DNA of 64,000 bases from Nostoc spongiaeforme FACHB-130 (GTDB lineage: Bacteria; Cyanobacteriota; Cyanobacteriia; Cyanobacteriales; Nostocaceae). The first letter of the stretch is position 1, and the number at the start of each line of letters is the position of its first letter. The stretch lies in assembly GCF_014698475.1 (NCBI RefSeq), contig NZ_JACJTB010000037.1:1-64000 (forward strand), in the 5' to 3' direction. The notes beneath the pieces are model-generated. The model worked only from the letters and a program-made list of their open reading frames with translations. It made no database searches and was not told the origin of the DNA. A program made the position numbers and the translations under genes. Shown here piece by piece: positions 20,436-28,298 of this stretch.

Positions 20436-21275
20436 ATGCCCAGTAATTTAATTATTCGTGGGCGTTGTTTCGCTTGGGGACAGCGCACTTATTTAATGGG
20501 TGTGCTGAATGTGACACCTGATAGTTTTAGCGATGGTGGGGATTTTAATAGTACAGCTGCGGCTTTGGCTCAAGCTCAAGCAATGGTAGCGGCTGGTGCT
20601 GACATCGTTGATGTTGGTGGGCAGTCAACGCGGCCGGGAGCAGAGCAAATTAGTTTGGCAGAAGAATTAGAGCGAGTTATCCCCATCATCAAGGCAATAC
20701 GCTCGGAAATGACAGTGCCGATTTCTGTAGATACAACTAGGGCATCTGTAGCAAAAGCAGCAATAGAAGCTGGGGCAGATATTGTGAATGATATTTCCGG
20801 CGGGACATTTGATGATGAGATGTTGCCGACAGTGGCTAGTTTAGGTGTGCCGATAGTGTTGATGCACATTCGGGGAACACCAGAAACGATGCAACAAATG
20901 ACAGAGTATGAAGATTTATTGGGAGAAATTGCAAGTTTTTTAACAGGACAAATTTTGGCCGCGACCAAGGCAGGCATCGACCAAGCAAAAATTATTATTG
21001 ATCCTGGGATTGGTTTTGCTAAGAATTATGAGCAGAATTTAGAGATTTTGCGTAACTTGCGATCGCTCACACAATTAAAGTGTCCTATCTTAGTAGGCGT
21101 ATCTCGTAAAAGTTTTATTGGTCGCATTCTCAATCAACCAAATCCCAAAGCACGCATTTGGGGAACAGCTGCGGCTTGTTGTGCTGCTATTACCAACGGT
21201 GCGGATATTCTGCGAATTCACGATGTCAAAGAAATGCGTGAAGTCTCGCTAGTTGCAGATACGTTGTTTAGGTAG
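20436..21275 (+). CDS. folP: Dihydropteroate synthase
   Basis: Condenses p-aminobenzoate with hydroxymethyl-dihydropterin pyrophosphate in folate synthesis. The 279-residue TIM-barrel has the expected motifs: LMGVLNVTPDSFSDGG near the N-terminus, VDVGGQSTRPGA, PISVDTTRA, ADIVNDISGG, IIDPGIGFAK and VGVSRKSFIG (the Ser-Arg-Lys pterin/phosphate site), ending in RIHDVKEMREV. An in-frame TTG exists at 20427; ATG 20436 is preferred. Same strand as tpiA but separated by a hairpin and an AAAAGTTAAAAGTC low-complexity stretch. Confidence 0.95.
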   Translation: MPSNLIIRGRCFAWGQRTYLMGVLNVTPDSFSDGGDFNSTAAALAQAQAMVAAGADIVDVGGQSTRPGAEQISLAEELERVIPIIKAIRSEMTVPISVDTTRASVAKAAIEAGADIVNDISGGTFDDEMLPTVASLGVPIVLMHIRGTPETMQQMTEYEDLLGEIASFLTGQILAATKAGIDQAKIIIDPGIGFAKNYEQNLEILRNLRSLTQLKCPILVGVSRKSFIGRILNQPNPKARIWGTAAACCAAITNGADILRIHDVKEMREVSLVADTLFR

Positions 21276-21444
21276 AGGCTAGGGGTTAGTACAAGAAGGC
21301 AAAAGTCAAAAGGAAAAAGGAAAAAGAAAGAATAGTGTTACCACAAGCCTTTTAGAAATTCCAGATGGTCTGTTTATTTACGCCACACTGTACTAGAGGT
21401 TGGGGGCTATAGGTTAGTTTTTTGACTCAGCACTCAGCACTTTT

Positions 21445-22275
21445 TTAAGCTTGACCATTCCCATTGCCTTCAGTACTTACCGTATCACCCAGCATTTGAT
21501 CTAATGCGCCTTCAGAGACGCTGGGGTTGAGAAATACAATTTTGGCATTATTACTAGCACCAAGTTTTTGACTAGCTTCTAGATGTTCTTGGGCTACTAA
21601 ATACCGGAGAATGTCTTTGGTTTCTGGTTTAGCAGTGATAGCTTCTGAAAGAATGCGGATAGATTCTTTAGTAGCTTCGGCGCGTTTAATAGCGGCTTGT
21701 CTATCACCTTCTGCTTCTAAAATAGCAGCTTGTTTTTTAATTTCCGCCGCTTGTTGTTCTGCCATTGATTTCTGGACGCTTTCTGGTGGTGTAATGCTTT
21801 GAATATCTACCCGAATAATCTTCACACCCCATTTTTTACTAGTTTCATTCACAATCTGCAACAGCGATTGATTCATTTGATTTCGGGCAGAAGTTGTTTC
21901 TGCTAGGCTTCTGTCGGCAATGTGAGTACGGAGTTCGACTGTGACTAAGTTAGAAAGAGCCACTTGAACATCTTCAACTTTATAAAAGCTGTCTTCCATA
22001 CTGGTAATTTGCCAAGTAACAACACCGTCTACTTCTAAATAAACGTTATCTTTAGTAATTACTTTCTGGGGCTTAATGTCTAAAATTTGTTCTCTGGTGG
22101 TGTCTTCCATGACAATCTGATCCACCAAAGGCACGATAAAATTTAAGCCTGGTCTAAGTGTCCGGTGTCTTTGTCCTAAGCGTTCGACTAAGGCTTCATT
22201 ACCTTCATTAATAATTTTGGCTGACCCTAACGCATAGCCTACAAGGGCTAAGACTATAGCAATAATTGGTTCCAT
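21445..22275 (-). CDS. Stomatin-like SPFH/band 7 protein (slipin)
   Basis: A 276-residue membrane-anchored scaffold protein. An N-terminal hydrophobic segment (IIAIVLALVGYALGSA, residues 3-18) is followed by the SPFH domain (about 22-180), with ALVERLGQRHRTLRPGLNFIVP and the stomatin-like NQMNQSLLQIVNETSKKWGVKIIRVDI. A long Ala/Glu/Lys/Gln-rich coiled coil (about 180-225) should drive oligomerisation. The NfeD-type protease partner that often neighbours slipins is not adjacent. Function in cyanobacteria is only inferred (membrane microdomain organisation). Confidence 0.88.
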   Translation of the reverse strand: MEPIIAIVLALVGYALGSAKIINEGNEALVERLGQRHRTLRPGLNFIVPLVDQIVMEDTTREQILDIKPQKVITKDNVYLEVDGVVTWQITSMEDSFYKVEDVQVALSNLVTVELRTHIADRSLAETTSARNQMNQSLLQIVNETSKKWGVKIIRVDIQSITPPESVQKSMAEQQAAEIKKQAAILEAEGDRQAAIKRAEATKESIRILSEAITAKPETKDILRYLVAQEHLEASQKLGASNNAKIVFLNPSVSEGALDQMLGDTVSTEGNGNGQA

Positions 22276-22501
22276 AGATGCTCCTATTTAGCAATTGGGA
22301 GAATTAACTGTTAAGGATATGGTATTTGTCCTACCTTTTAGTCTAATCTCTTGAGTTTGTGCTTTTATACGCACTCCCTCACAAACCTAGCATCTGTGTA
22401 TTTGCTACGTTTTAAGTAGATAAAACCGATTGGCAGAATGCGATCGTTATTAAAGCACCTTGATAACATACTGGCAAGAAATTTACAGCAGAAGAATTCA
22501 T
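22276..22501. other. Upstream region of the slipin gene
   Basis: The part of the 22276-22643 gap next to the slipin start should carry its promoter. The rest of the gap is the inverted-repeat element at 22502-22592 and a CTGATTTCTGACTCCTGC low-complexity string. No gene seen. Confidence 0.4.
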
Positions 22502-22592
22502 AGGACTTACGCAGACTCTACGATTTCTTGGCGTTCTCGGCGACTTGGCGGTTCGATAAATTAAGCTTTTTGCGAATTTTTGCGTAAGTCCT
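22502..22592. mobile_element. MITE-like element, family B, copy 1
   Basis: 91 bp bounded by the perfect 12-bp inverted repeats AGGACTTACGCA and TGCGTAAGTCCT. The same ends bound 32640-32784, and single or degraded ends occur at 54386 and 56516. No coding capacity. Confidence 0.75.
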
Positions 22593-22643
22593 GATTCAAT
22601 TTGGGGATTTTATTCTGAATTCTGATTTCTGACTCCTGCTCAT

Positions 22644-24299
22644 TCACTTCACCGCCAAATCTAGCCAAGGTTTGACATTGGTTGGTAAGTCGGCGTTTAG
22701 GCGTAGGGGGATTTCCGGTGTTGATAGAGACTGTGCATATCCGGCTGTTAAAAATGGTTGGTAAGTTTTCGCTTCGGGGGTGAGTTGTTTGACAAAAGCT
22801 AAACTGACACCGCGCAGGAGTTGGCGCAAGGCTTGGGTTTCTGTACCGCGCTTTTCTTTGACAATTGTGGAAGCTTCGCCTGCTGAATATGTGGGGTCAA
22901 GAATACTTAAATGAGTTGCACCAATAGCGGTTAATAAATATTTGTTACTGCGTAACTGGCTAAAAGGTCGAATTTGGTGATTCAAGGCAGGAGTTAAGGC
23001 ATCTTCAGTGGAAGTCAAAATTAATACAGGCTTGTTAATCCGAGAAAGTCCCTGTTTACCAAAGAGTTTACCTGTGAGGGGGTTAAGAGCGATCGCACTT
23101 TTAACTCGTTCATCCCGCAACTGAAGTTTGTTTTCTTTTAACGATGCGGCGGCGCACTGTAACCAATCACCAAGGGGATCAACCAAGCTCAAGGAAGTTT
23201 TACAAAATTGTCGCACTTCTCCTAAATTGATTTCTCCACCCACCAAAGCTAAAGCTGTATAACCCCCCAATGAATGACCAATTACAGACACTTTTTCTGT
23301 GTTGAGTTTGCCTTGCAATTGACCTGGTTGCTTGTTAAGATTTGCCAGTTCGTTGAGTAAAAAGCTGACATCTTTGGGTCGTTCAATAAATTCTGTTGCT
23401 GGGAGTAATTTGGCTAAATTTCCTTGGTTGGCGGCGTTATTAATTGCTGCACCATTACTTCCAGGATGTTCAATAGCAGCAACAGTAATGCCATAACCAG
23501 CTAAATGACGCGCTAAATAGCTGGCAAATCTCCGGTTAGCACCAAAACCGTGGGAAATCACTACCAATGGTGCTGTAGTGTCGGTTTTTTGACTCCAATA
23601 AATATCTACCGGGATACTGCGTTGACGTTGTTTGTCTTGGAAGGTGAGAGTCTGCTGTTCTACTGCTTCTTGGCTAGTGGCGGCGGGGTCGAAACTTGGT
23701 TGAAAAGGTGTGTTAGTTTTAACTGTTAAATTTCGGGCTAGGATACTGCCGAGGGCTTGGCTTTGTAAGTTGTTTGGGTTAAATTCTGTAGCAATTTGTA
23801 ATATTTGAGTTGCATCTAGGTCAATATTTTCTGTGGGATAAGCTTTGAGGAAACTGACCACGCTCAAACCATTCACTTGACGCAACCCGATACTCATTGT
23901 GGCTTGTAGGCTTTCGACGCTACTACCGGGAATAGCTGCGGCTAGGGATGTAATTAATTGTTTGCCTTGGGGTAAGAGAACTAACTCATCCACAAATTTG
24001 TCGGCAAATTTGGGATCTACTTGGACTCGTCGATTGAGTAAGCCGCGTAATTCTGGAGTAAATAAAGATTCGTAAGCTTGGAGAGTTTGGGATAATGTTC
24101 CAGTTTTAGCAAATTTTTCGATATCCGCGATCGCCACAGATTGCTGAAACAGTCCGAAACGAATAGTTATTGTTTCTGCGGCTAAAGTAGCGGGTATTGC
24201 CCAACCCCAACTCAACACAAGACTCGCACTAAATAACAATCCTTGCAAGGGTTTTTTCTTGCAAGGATGATTTTTGGGAAACTGCAAAGAACCTGCCAT
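22644..24299 (-). CDS. Alpha/beta hydrolase with N-terminal DUF1400
   Basis: A 551-residue exported hydrolase. Residues 1-40 look like a signal peptide (KKPLQGLLFSASLVLSWGWAIPATLAAE). Residues about 40-150 match the cyanobacterial DUF1400 pattern (ITIRFGLFQQSVAIADIEKFAKTG, then FTPELRGLLNRR). The alpha/beta hydrolase domain (about 230-500) has the oxyanion region VVISHGFGANRR, the nucleophile elbow GHSLGG and a late His in ATHLSILDP. This architecture resembles PAF-acetylhydrolase/dienelactone-hydrolase-like proteins; the substrate is unknown. Single gene, ATG 24299, with a gap of about 90 bp to the next gene on the same strand. Confidence 0.87.
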   Translation of the reverse strand: MAGSLQFPKNHPCKKKPLQGLLFSASLVLSWGWAIPATLAAETITIRFGLFQQSVAIADIEKFAKTGTLSQTLQAYESLFTPELRGLLNRRVQVDPKFADKFVDELVLLPQGKQLITSLAAAIPGSSVESLQATMSIGLRQVNGLSVVSFLKAYPTENIDLDATQILQIATEFNPNNLQSQALGSILARNLTVKTNTPFQPSFDPAATSQEAVEQQTLTFQDKQRQRSIPVDIYWSQKTDTTAPLVVISHGFGANRRFASYLARHLAGYGITVAAIEHPGSNGAAINNAANQGNLAKLLPATEFIERPKDVSFLLNELANLNKQPGQLQGKLNTEKVSVIGHSLGGYTALALVGGEINLGEVRQFCKTSLSLVDPLGDWLQCAAASLKENKLQLRDERVKSAIALNPLTGKLFGKQGLSRINKPVLILTSTEDALTPALNHQIRPFSQLRSNKYLLTAIGATHLSILDPTYSAGEASTIVKEKRGTETQALRQLLRGVSLAFVKQLTPEAKTYQPFLTAGYAQSLSTPEIPLRLNADLPTNVKPWLDLAVK

Positions 24300-24385
24300 T
24301 TTCTTTGAACCAAAAGATTACCAGCTATGGGGACGTATAAACCATGATTATTGTCCCCAATTTTTAGCTGTATCTTGAATTAAAC

Positions 24386-25897
24386 TTAAAGTCCGAATAA
24401 TCTGAGGAAATTAAAGATAATTCCAAAGGGACTAGCGATCGCACCTAAACTTTCACTAGTCTTAGTCAGACCATTGCGACTCACTACTATCACATCATTA
24501 TTTCGCAGAATGGGATTAGTAGCCTCATTAATACCATCAGCAAAATTGATTTTGACTACCCGTTTGGTAACAGAACCATCAGGATTTAGTCGAATCAAAT
24601 CTACAGCCCCTCTGCTGGCGCGGCCATCATTAAAACCACCAGCAGCTAATAGAGCTTGGTTTAAAGAACTATTCGGTTTAAGGTCTGTAGAGCCTGGCCG
24701 TTTAACTTCACCCACCACACCAACTTGGATAGTGTTGGGAGATAAAGTTGTATTCGCCAGTTGAGTTGCTTCTGCGGCAGTAAGATCAGTAGCAGTGGGA
24801 ATAACAATCGTATCTCCGTCCTGGACAATAATATCTTGATTGACATCACCACTCTGGAGTAATTGCCAGAGATTAATATCAATAGTTTGTTCACTACCAG
24901 TTCTGGTGGGGCGGCGGAGTTTCAGACTGCGAATATCGGCTTGTCCGGTGATTCCACCCGCTAATTGAATGGCTCTGGTGACGGTAGGTAAACCACCTGC
25001 TCCCCCTTCTGTACCACCACCACCTGCTGTCACCAAGTAAGCACCAGGACGGTTGACTTCACCAATAATGGCGACTGTGCGGGGTGTGCTGGGACTAGCA
25101 GCAAAGTTGCTGGCGGCTAAATTACGGGCTTCAGTTTTGTCGAAGTTAGACGCAGTTGGGACAAAGATGGTATCACCATCCCGTAATGTAATATCTTGAC
25201 CGACTTGACCAGTTTGTACAGCCTCTTTTAAGTTGAGGGTAACGCGCTGTTCCCCTCCTCTGCCGACTTTGCGTCGTACTTCTACTTGGGTGACATCTGC
25301 GGCTAAGGTCACACCTTGGGCTGTCGTTAACGCTGCTAATACGGTTGGGTATTGTACACCAGGGTTATCTCCTGCACCACCACTGAGGCTGAGAGTATAA
25401 GAACCTGGTCTTGTGACTTCTCCCGCCACAAAAATGTTAATCGGGCGGGATGATAACAGGTTGACAGAAATTAACGGTCGTTTGAGATAGCGGGAGTACC
25501 TTCTAGCAATTTCATCCGATGCTTGTTCAGTGGTTAACCCCTGCAATGGCACACTACCAATTAAAGGTAAAGTAATTGCTCCACCGGGAGGAATTTGATA
25601 TTCTCCTGTGTATTCTGGTACTTCAAATACGTTCACCCGGATGCGATCGCCGCCACCCAAAGTATAAGTTGTATCTAATTGTTGAGATGTTGCTGGTGGT
25701 ACCTGTTGTAGCGTTGGGATAACAGGTGTTCTATTCGGCGGGATTGTTTGTGAAGTTGGAATTACTGGTTTTGCAGTTGGTAATACTGGTTGTCCCTGAG
25801 CTAGGCTGACGGGCGACACAGCGAAATTGATAGCTGTGCAAAAAGCCACACCCATAGATGACTGGGTGAGGAATTTCAATAAACCTGTGTTAAACAT
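24386..25897 (-). CDS. Polysaccharide export protein (Wza-type, SLBB domains)
   Basis: A 503-residue outer-membrane/periplasmic polysaccharide export protein. The N-terminus has a hydrophobic stretch ending VSPVSLAQG, a likely signal peptide. A proline/threonine-rich linker leads into the Poly_export domain (about 75-160, YTLGGGDRIRVNVFEVPEYTG), followed by three SLBB-type modules, each starting with a (V)xGEVxRPGS/AY motif (near 165, 280 and 395). A C-terminal hydrophobic end (GIIFNFLRLFGL) is present. The frame is open to TTG 25930, but ATG 25897 (MFNTGLLKFL) is preferred. Other exopolysaccharide genes are not adjacent. Confidence 0.9.
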   Translation of the reverse strand: MFNTGLLKFLTQSSMGVAFCTAINFAVSPVSLAQGQPVLPTAKPVIPTSQTIPPNRTPVIPTLQQVPPATSQQLDTTYTLGGGDRIRVNVFEVPEYTGEYQIPPGGAITLPLIGSVPLQGLTTEQASDEIARRYSRYLKRPLISVNLLSSRPINIFVAGEVTRPGSYTLSLSGGAGDNPGVQYPTVLAALTTAQGVTLAADVTQVEVRRKVGRGGEQRVTLNLKEAVQTGQVGQDITLRDGDTIFVPTASNFDKTEARNLAASNFAASPSTPRTVAIIGEVNRPGAYLVTAGGGGTEGGAGGLPTVTRAIQLAGGITGQADIRSLKLRRPTRTGSEQTIDINLWQLLQSGDVNQDIIVQDGDTIVIPTATDLTAAEATQLANTTLSPNTIQVGVVGEVKRPGSTDLKPNSSLNQALLAAGGFNDGRASRGAVDLIRLNPDGSVTKRVVKINFADGINEATNPILRNNDVIVVSRNGLTKTSESLGAIASPFGIIFNFLRLFGL

Positions 25898-26144
25898 ATT
25901 TACCTTAGACTCTGAGACTACGATCGGCAAAGTACTGTCTAAACATTCTAATCTTGACTATACTTAAGTATTCTTGTTCCTCGACAATCTTATTTTCCTT
26001 GAAGGATACTCTTTTCCGGAAGCATAATTATTTATGAGATTTGAATTTTTGATAAAGTTAGCTTAAAGACCAATTTACGGAGACACGTATTCAGCATTTA
26101 TTAATACATATTTTGATAGTAATTTACGACTTACCTAAGTGATT

Positions 26145-26179
26145 CAGATGCCTGACTTCTTAAAGAAGTCGGGCATCTG
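26145..26179. terminator. 17-bp stem-loop between ABC ATPase and export gene
   Basis: The left arm CAGATGCCTGACTTCTT and right arm AAGAAGTCGGGCATCTG pair with one G-T position across a 1-base spacer. It lies just downstream of the minus-strand ABC ATPase. The CCCGACTTCTT core recurs as a hairpin at 27554-27586, so it is also a dispersed palindrome. Confidence 0.6.
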
Positions 26180-26217
26180 AAATCGAAAATTTAAAATGAG
26201 TTATTAAATATCAAAAA

Positions 26218-27201
26218 TTACTGAGCAGATGTATTTTGTTGTTGAATCTTCTGAATAAAAAAGTCTTCTAAGGAATGACGCGCTAAATCAAAAGCAATGA
26301 TTTTACCTTCCATTAAGCGAAGACTATCGAGAAAATCATAGTAGTCATCTGTTAAAGTGCCTTGCCAAGAACCATTATGGCTAAATGTCAAATTAGACAG
26401 CCATTTGTGTAGAACTTCTTTATCACCACCTTTACCTTTGATTTGGTAAGCATGATTATTGCCTAACAATTCATCCAGAGAACCAGCACAAACTAATTCA
26501 CCTTTGGCGAGAATGGCGATGCGATCGCAAATTTGCTCAACTTCACTCAGAATGTGACTATTAAAAAAGATAGTCTTTCCGGCAGCTTTTAACCCTAAGA
26601 TAATTTCCCGCATTTGGTAGCGTCCCAGGGGGTCAAGACCAGACATCGGTTCATCCAGAAATATTACTTCTGGGTCATTAATTAAGGCCTGCGCCATACC
26701 CACACGCTGTAACATTCCCTTAGAATAACGCCGCATTTGTTTTTTTCGGGCATCTGCTACAGGTAAACCAACTAAATCTAATAGTTCTGGAATGCGCTTA
26801 CGCTGGACACTCCTCGGAATTTGGAAGATTCCCGCAGCTAACTCTAAAAACTCCCAGCCAGTGAGATAATCATATAAATAAGGGTTTTCTGGCAGATAGC
26901 CGATACTTTGCTTGACTTGGCGATCGCCCAATGGTTTACCTAATAATAATCCCCGTCCCGCCGTTGGCCGGATAATTCCCAACAACAATTTTAATAAAGT
27001 CGTTTTCCCCGCACCATTCGGCCCCAACAAACCAAAAGTTTCCCCCTCATACACCGTCAAAGAACAACCTTTGAGAGATACTATCTTTTGATTCAACCAA
27101 AAGCCAGTACGGTAAACTTTTCGCAAATCATAAGTTGCAACCACTGGCGGAACACCCGTAGGTTGCGGTTGAGATTCTGGAGTATCTATAACAGATGTCA
27201 T
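26218..27201 (-). CDS. ABC transporter ATP-binding protein
   Basis: A 327-residue ATPase subunit of an export-type ABC transporter (CcmA/NatA-like). Motifs are Walker A GPNGAGKTT, Q-loop GYLPENPYLYDYLTG, a variant signature RYSKGMLQR (in place of LSGGQ), Walker B VIFLDEPMSGLDP and the switch His in NSHILSEV. The C-terminal region (about 230-327) is the extra domain seen in Nod/Nat-type ATPases. An in-frame TTG at 27207 exists; ATG 27201 is preferred. No permease gene flanks it on either side, so the partner must be encoded elsewhere. Substrate unknown. Confidence 0.9.
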   Translation of the reverse strand: MTSVIDTPESQPQPTGVPPVVATYDLRKVYRTGFWLNQKIVSLKGCSLTVYEGETFGLLGPNGAGKTTLLKLLLGIIRPTAGRGLLLGKPLGDRQVKQSIGYLPENPYLYDYLTGWEFLELAAGIFQIPRSVQRKRIPELLDLVGLPVADARKKQMRRYSKGMLQRVGMAQALINDPEVIFLDEPMSGLDPLGRYQMREIILGLKAAGKTIFFNSHILSEVEQICDRIAILAKGELVCAGSLDELLGNNHAYQIKGKGGDKEVLHKWLSNLTFSHNGSWQGTLTDDYYDFLDSLRLMEGKIIAFDLARHSLEDFFIQKIQQQNTSAQ

Positions 27202-27295
27202 TGTCAAAAATTAAGAGAATGTTTAGAAAAGTTCTGGGCGTTAATACATAAAACAACGTCCGCCTGCGCGGACTAACAGAAAATTAAAATTTGTA

Positions 27296-27353
27296 ACCCA
27301 CGTAGGCGGGTTTTGCCTGTGTAGCTGTGACTTCCAGTTGCCTGGTGCAAGAT
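27296..27353. repeat. Dispersed repeat, family E, copy 1
   Basis: The core AGGCGGGTTTTGCCTGTGTA continues into CTGGTGCAAGAT. An inverted, slightly diverged copy lies at 36443-36503 downstream of the deacetylase gene. It is non-coding. Confidence 0.6.
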
Positions 27354-27514
27354 ATGTATTTATACTAAGTTGCTTGCCAAAATAGTATGCTTACTCCCAT
27401 CTCCAGTAGAGATGTTTGATGCAACATCTTGATAACTTTGACTACAAATTAGTATCAGTACCTTTATAATAGACAAATTAAAAAATGGCACGTTTTTCTG
27501 AAATTATCAGAAGC

Positions 27515-27617
27515 TATAGCAATCGTATTTGATTTGTGAAAATCGAGATGCTCAGATCCCCGACTTCTTCAAGAAGTCGGGGATCTTTTGGTTAATGAAT
27601 GGTGTAGGACTGCTATA
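27515..27617. repeat. Inverted-repeat element, family D, copy 1, with internal hairpin
   Basis: Ends TATAGCAATCGTA and (complement) GACTGCTATA enclose a perfect 15-bp hairpin at 27554-27586 (arms AGATCCCCGACTTCT and AGAAGTCGGGGATCT) followed by TTTT. The ends match the element at 34615-34730. Non-coding. Confidence 0.6.
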
Positions 27618-27793
27618 TTTATAAGGTAAATATTTAAGTAGTTCAGTTAAGAGAATAGTAGGTTGGGTGTAGCGATAGCGTAACCCAACAAAGCCTTGAA
27701 AATGTTGGGTTCAGTTCCTCCACCCAACCTACACCAGTCTAAGTTGTTGCCTTAACTGAACTGTATTGATTTATAAGGTAAATATTTAAGTAG
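27618..27793. repeat. Palindromic element, family C, between 24-bp direct repeats
   Basis: An identical 24-bp sequence starting TTTATAAGGTAAATA lies at 27618-27641 and 27770-27793. Between them is an element with perfect 12-bp ends AGTTCAGTTAAG (27640-27651) and CTTAACTGAACT (27751-27762), and an internal palindrome built on GGTTGGGTGTAG / CACCCAACCTACAC. An inverted relative is at 43367-43446. The direct repeats could be a long target duplication or a segmental duplication. Confidence 0.7.
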
Positions 27794-27794
27794 G

Positions 27795-27855
27795 GTGTGT
27801 TACGGCTATACAAGGATTTTAGAAATGAAGAGAGTTATAATTAGCCGTAACGCAC
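27795..27855. repeat. Inverted repeat with 14-bp arms
   Basis: GTGTGTTACGGCTA (27795-27808) faces TAGCCGTAACGCAC (27842-27855), with one G-T position in the arms. It immediately follows the family C element and resembles GTGCGTTAGGC-type palindromes at 41536-41592. Non-coding. Confidence 0.6.
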
Positions 27856-27965
27856 CATCTTTCTCTACCAGACTGACATTCGTACTTATGGAGAGAATAA
27901 AACGCTATACCTACCAGTCTAGTACAAAAATCATAAATGATTCCTATATTTTCAATTTTTTGAAT

Positions 27966-28226
27966 CTAATTTGATTTATACTTCAGCTTTAAACATAAAA
28001 TTATCAGGTTAAAAATAAATGATATGGCATTAGCAATAATAATAGGTAAGGCTTGTAAAGCAATGCCATAAACTAACCACAATAATAAACCACTCATAAA
28101 TGTAATCAACATTACAAAAGATACATCTTTTGCTGATTTGCTTTTCCAGGTTTTAAACATCTGGGGCAGAAATGCAATGGTAGTTAATGCCCCAGCAACT
28201 AACCCTAAAATTGTCAAAAAATCCAT
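27966..28226 (-). CDS. SemiSWEET-type sugar transporter
   Basis: An 86-residue membrane protein with three hydrophobic segments, the size of a bacterial SemiSWEET, which dimerises to carry sugars. Family marks are the PQ motif in FLPQMFKTWKSKSAKDVSFVM, then WLVYGIALQALPIIIANAISFIFNLIIL with the conserved Asn of the third helix. The frame is open upstream (start at 28265), but ATG 28226 (MDFLTILGLVAG) gives the usual N-terminus and is preferred. Transport substrate is not shown by the sequence. It lies just downstream of the repeat-protein gene on the same strand, 72 bp away, and could be cotranscribed. Confidence 0.85.
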   Translation of the reverse strand: MDFLTILGLVAGALTTIAFLPQMFKTWKSKSAKDVSFVMLITFMSGLLLWLVYGIALQALPIIIANAISFIFNLIILCLKLKYKSN

Positions 28227-28298
28227 TAGACGTGAATAATATTTGTAAATATATGCAATGAACACATATTAACATAGATTAATCTGGCAAAATTTCAG

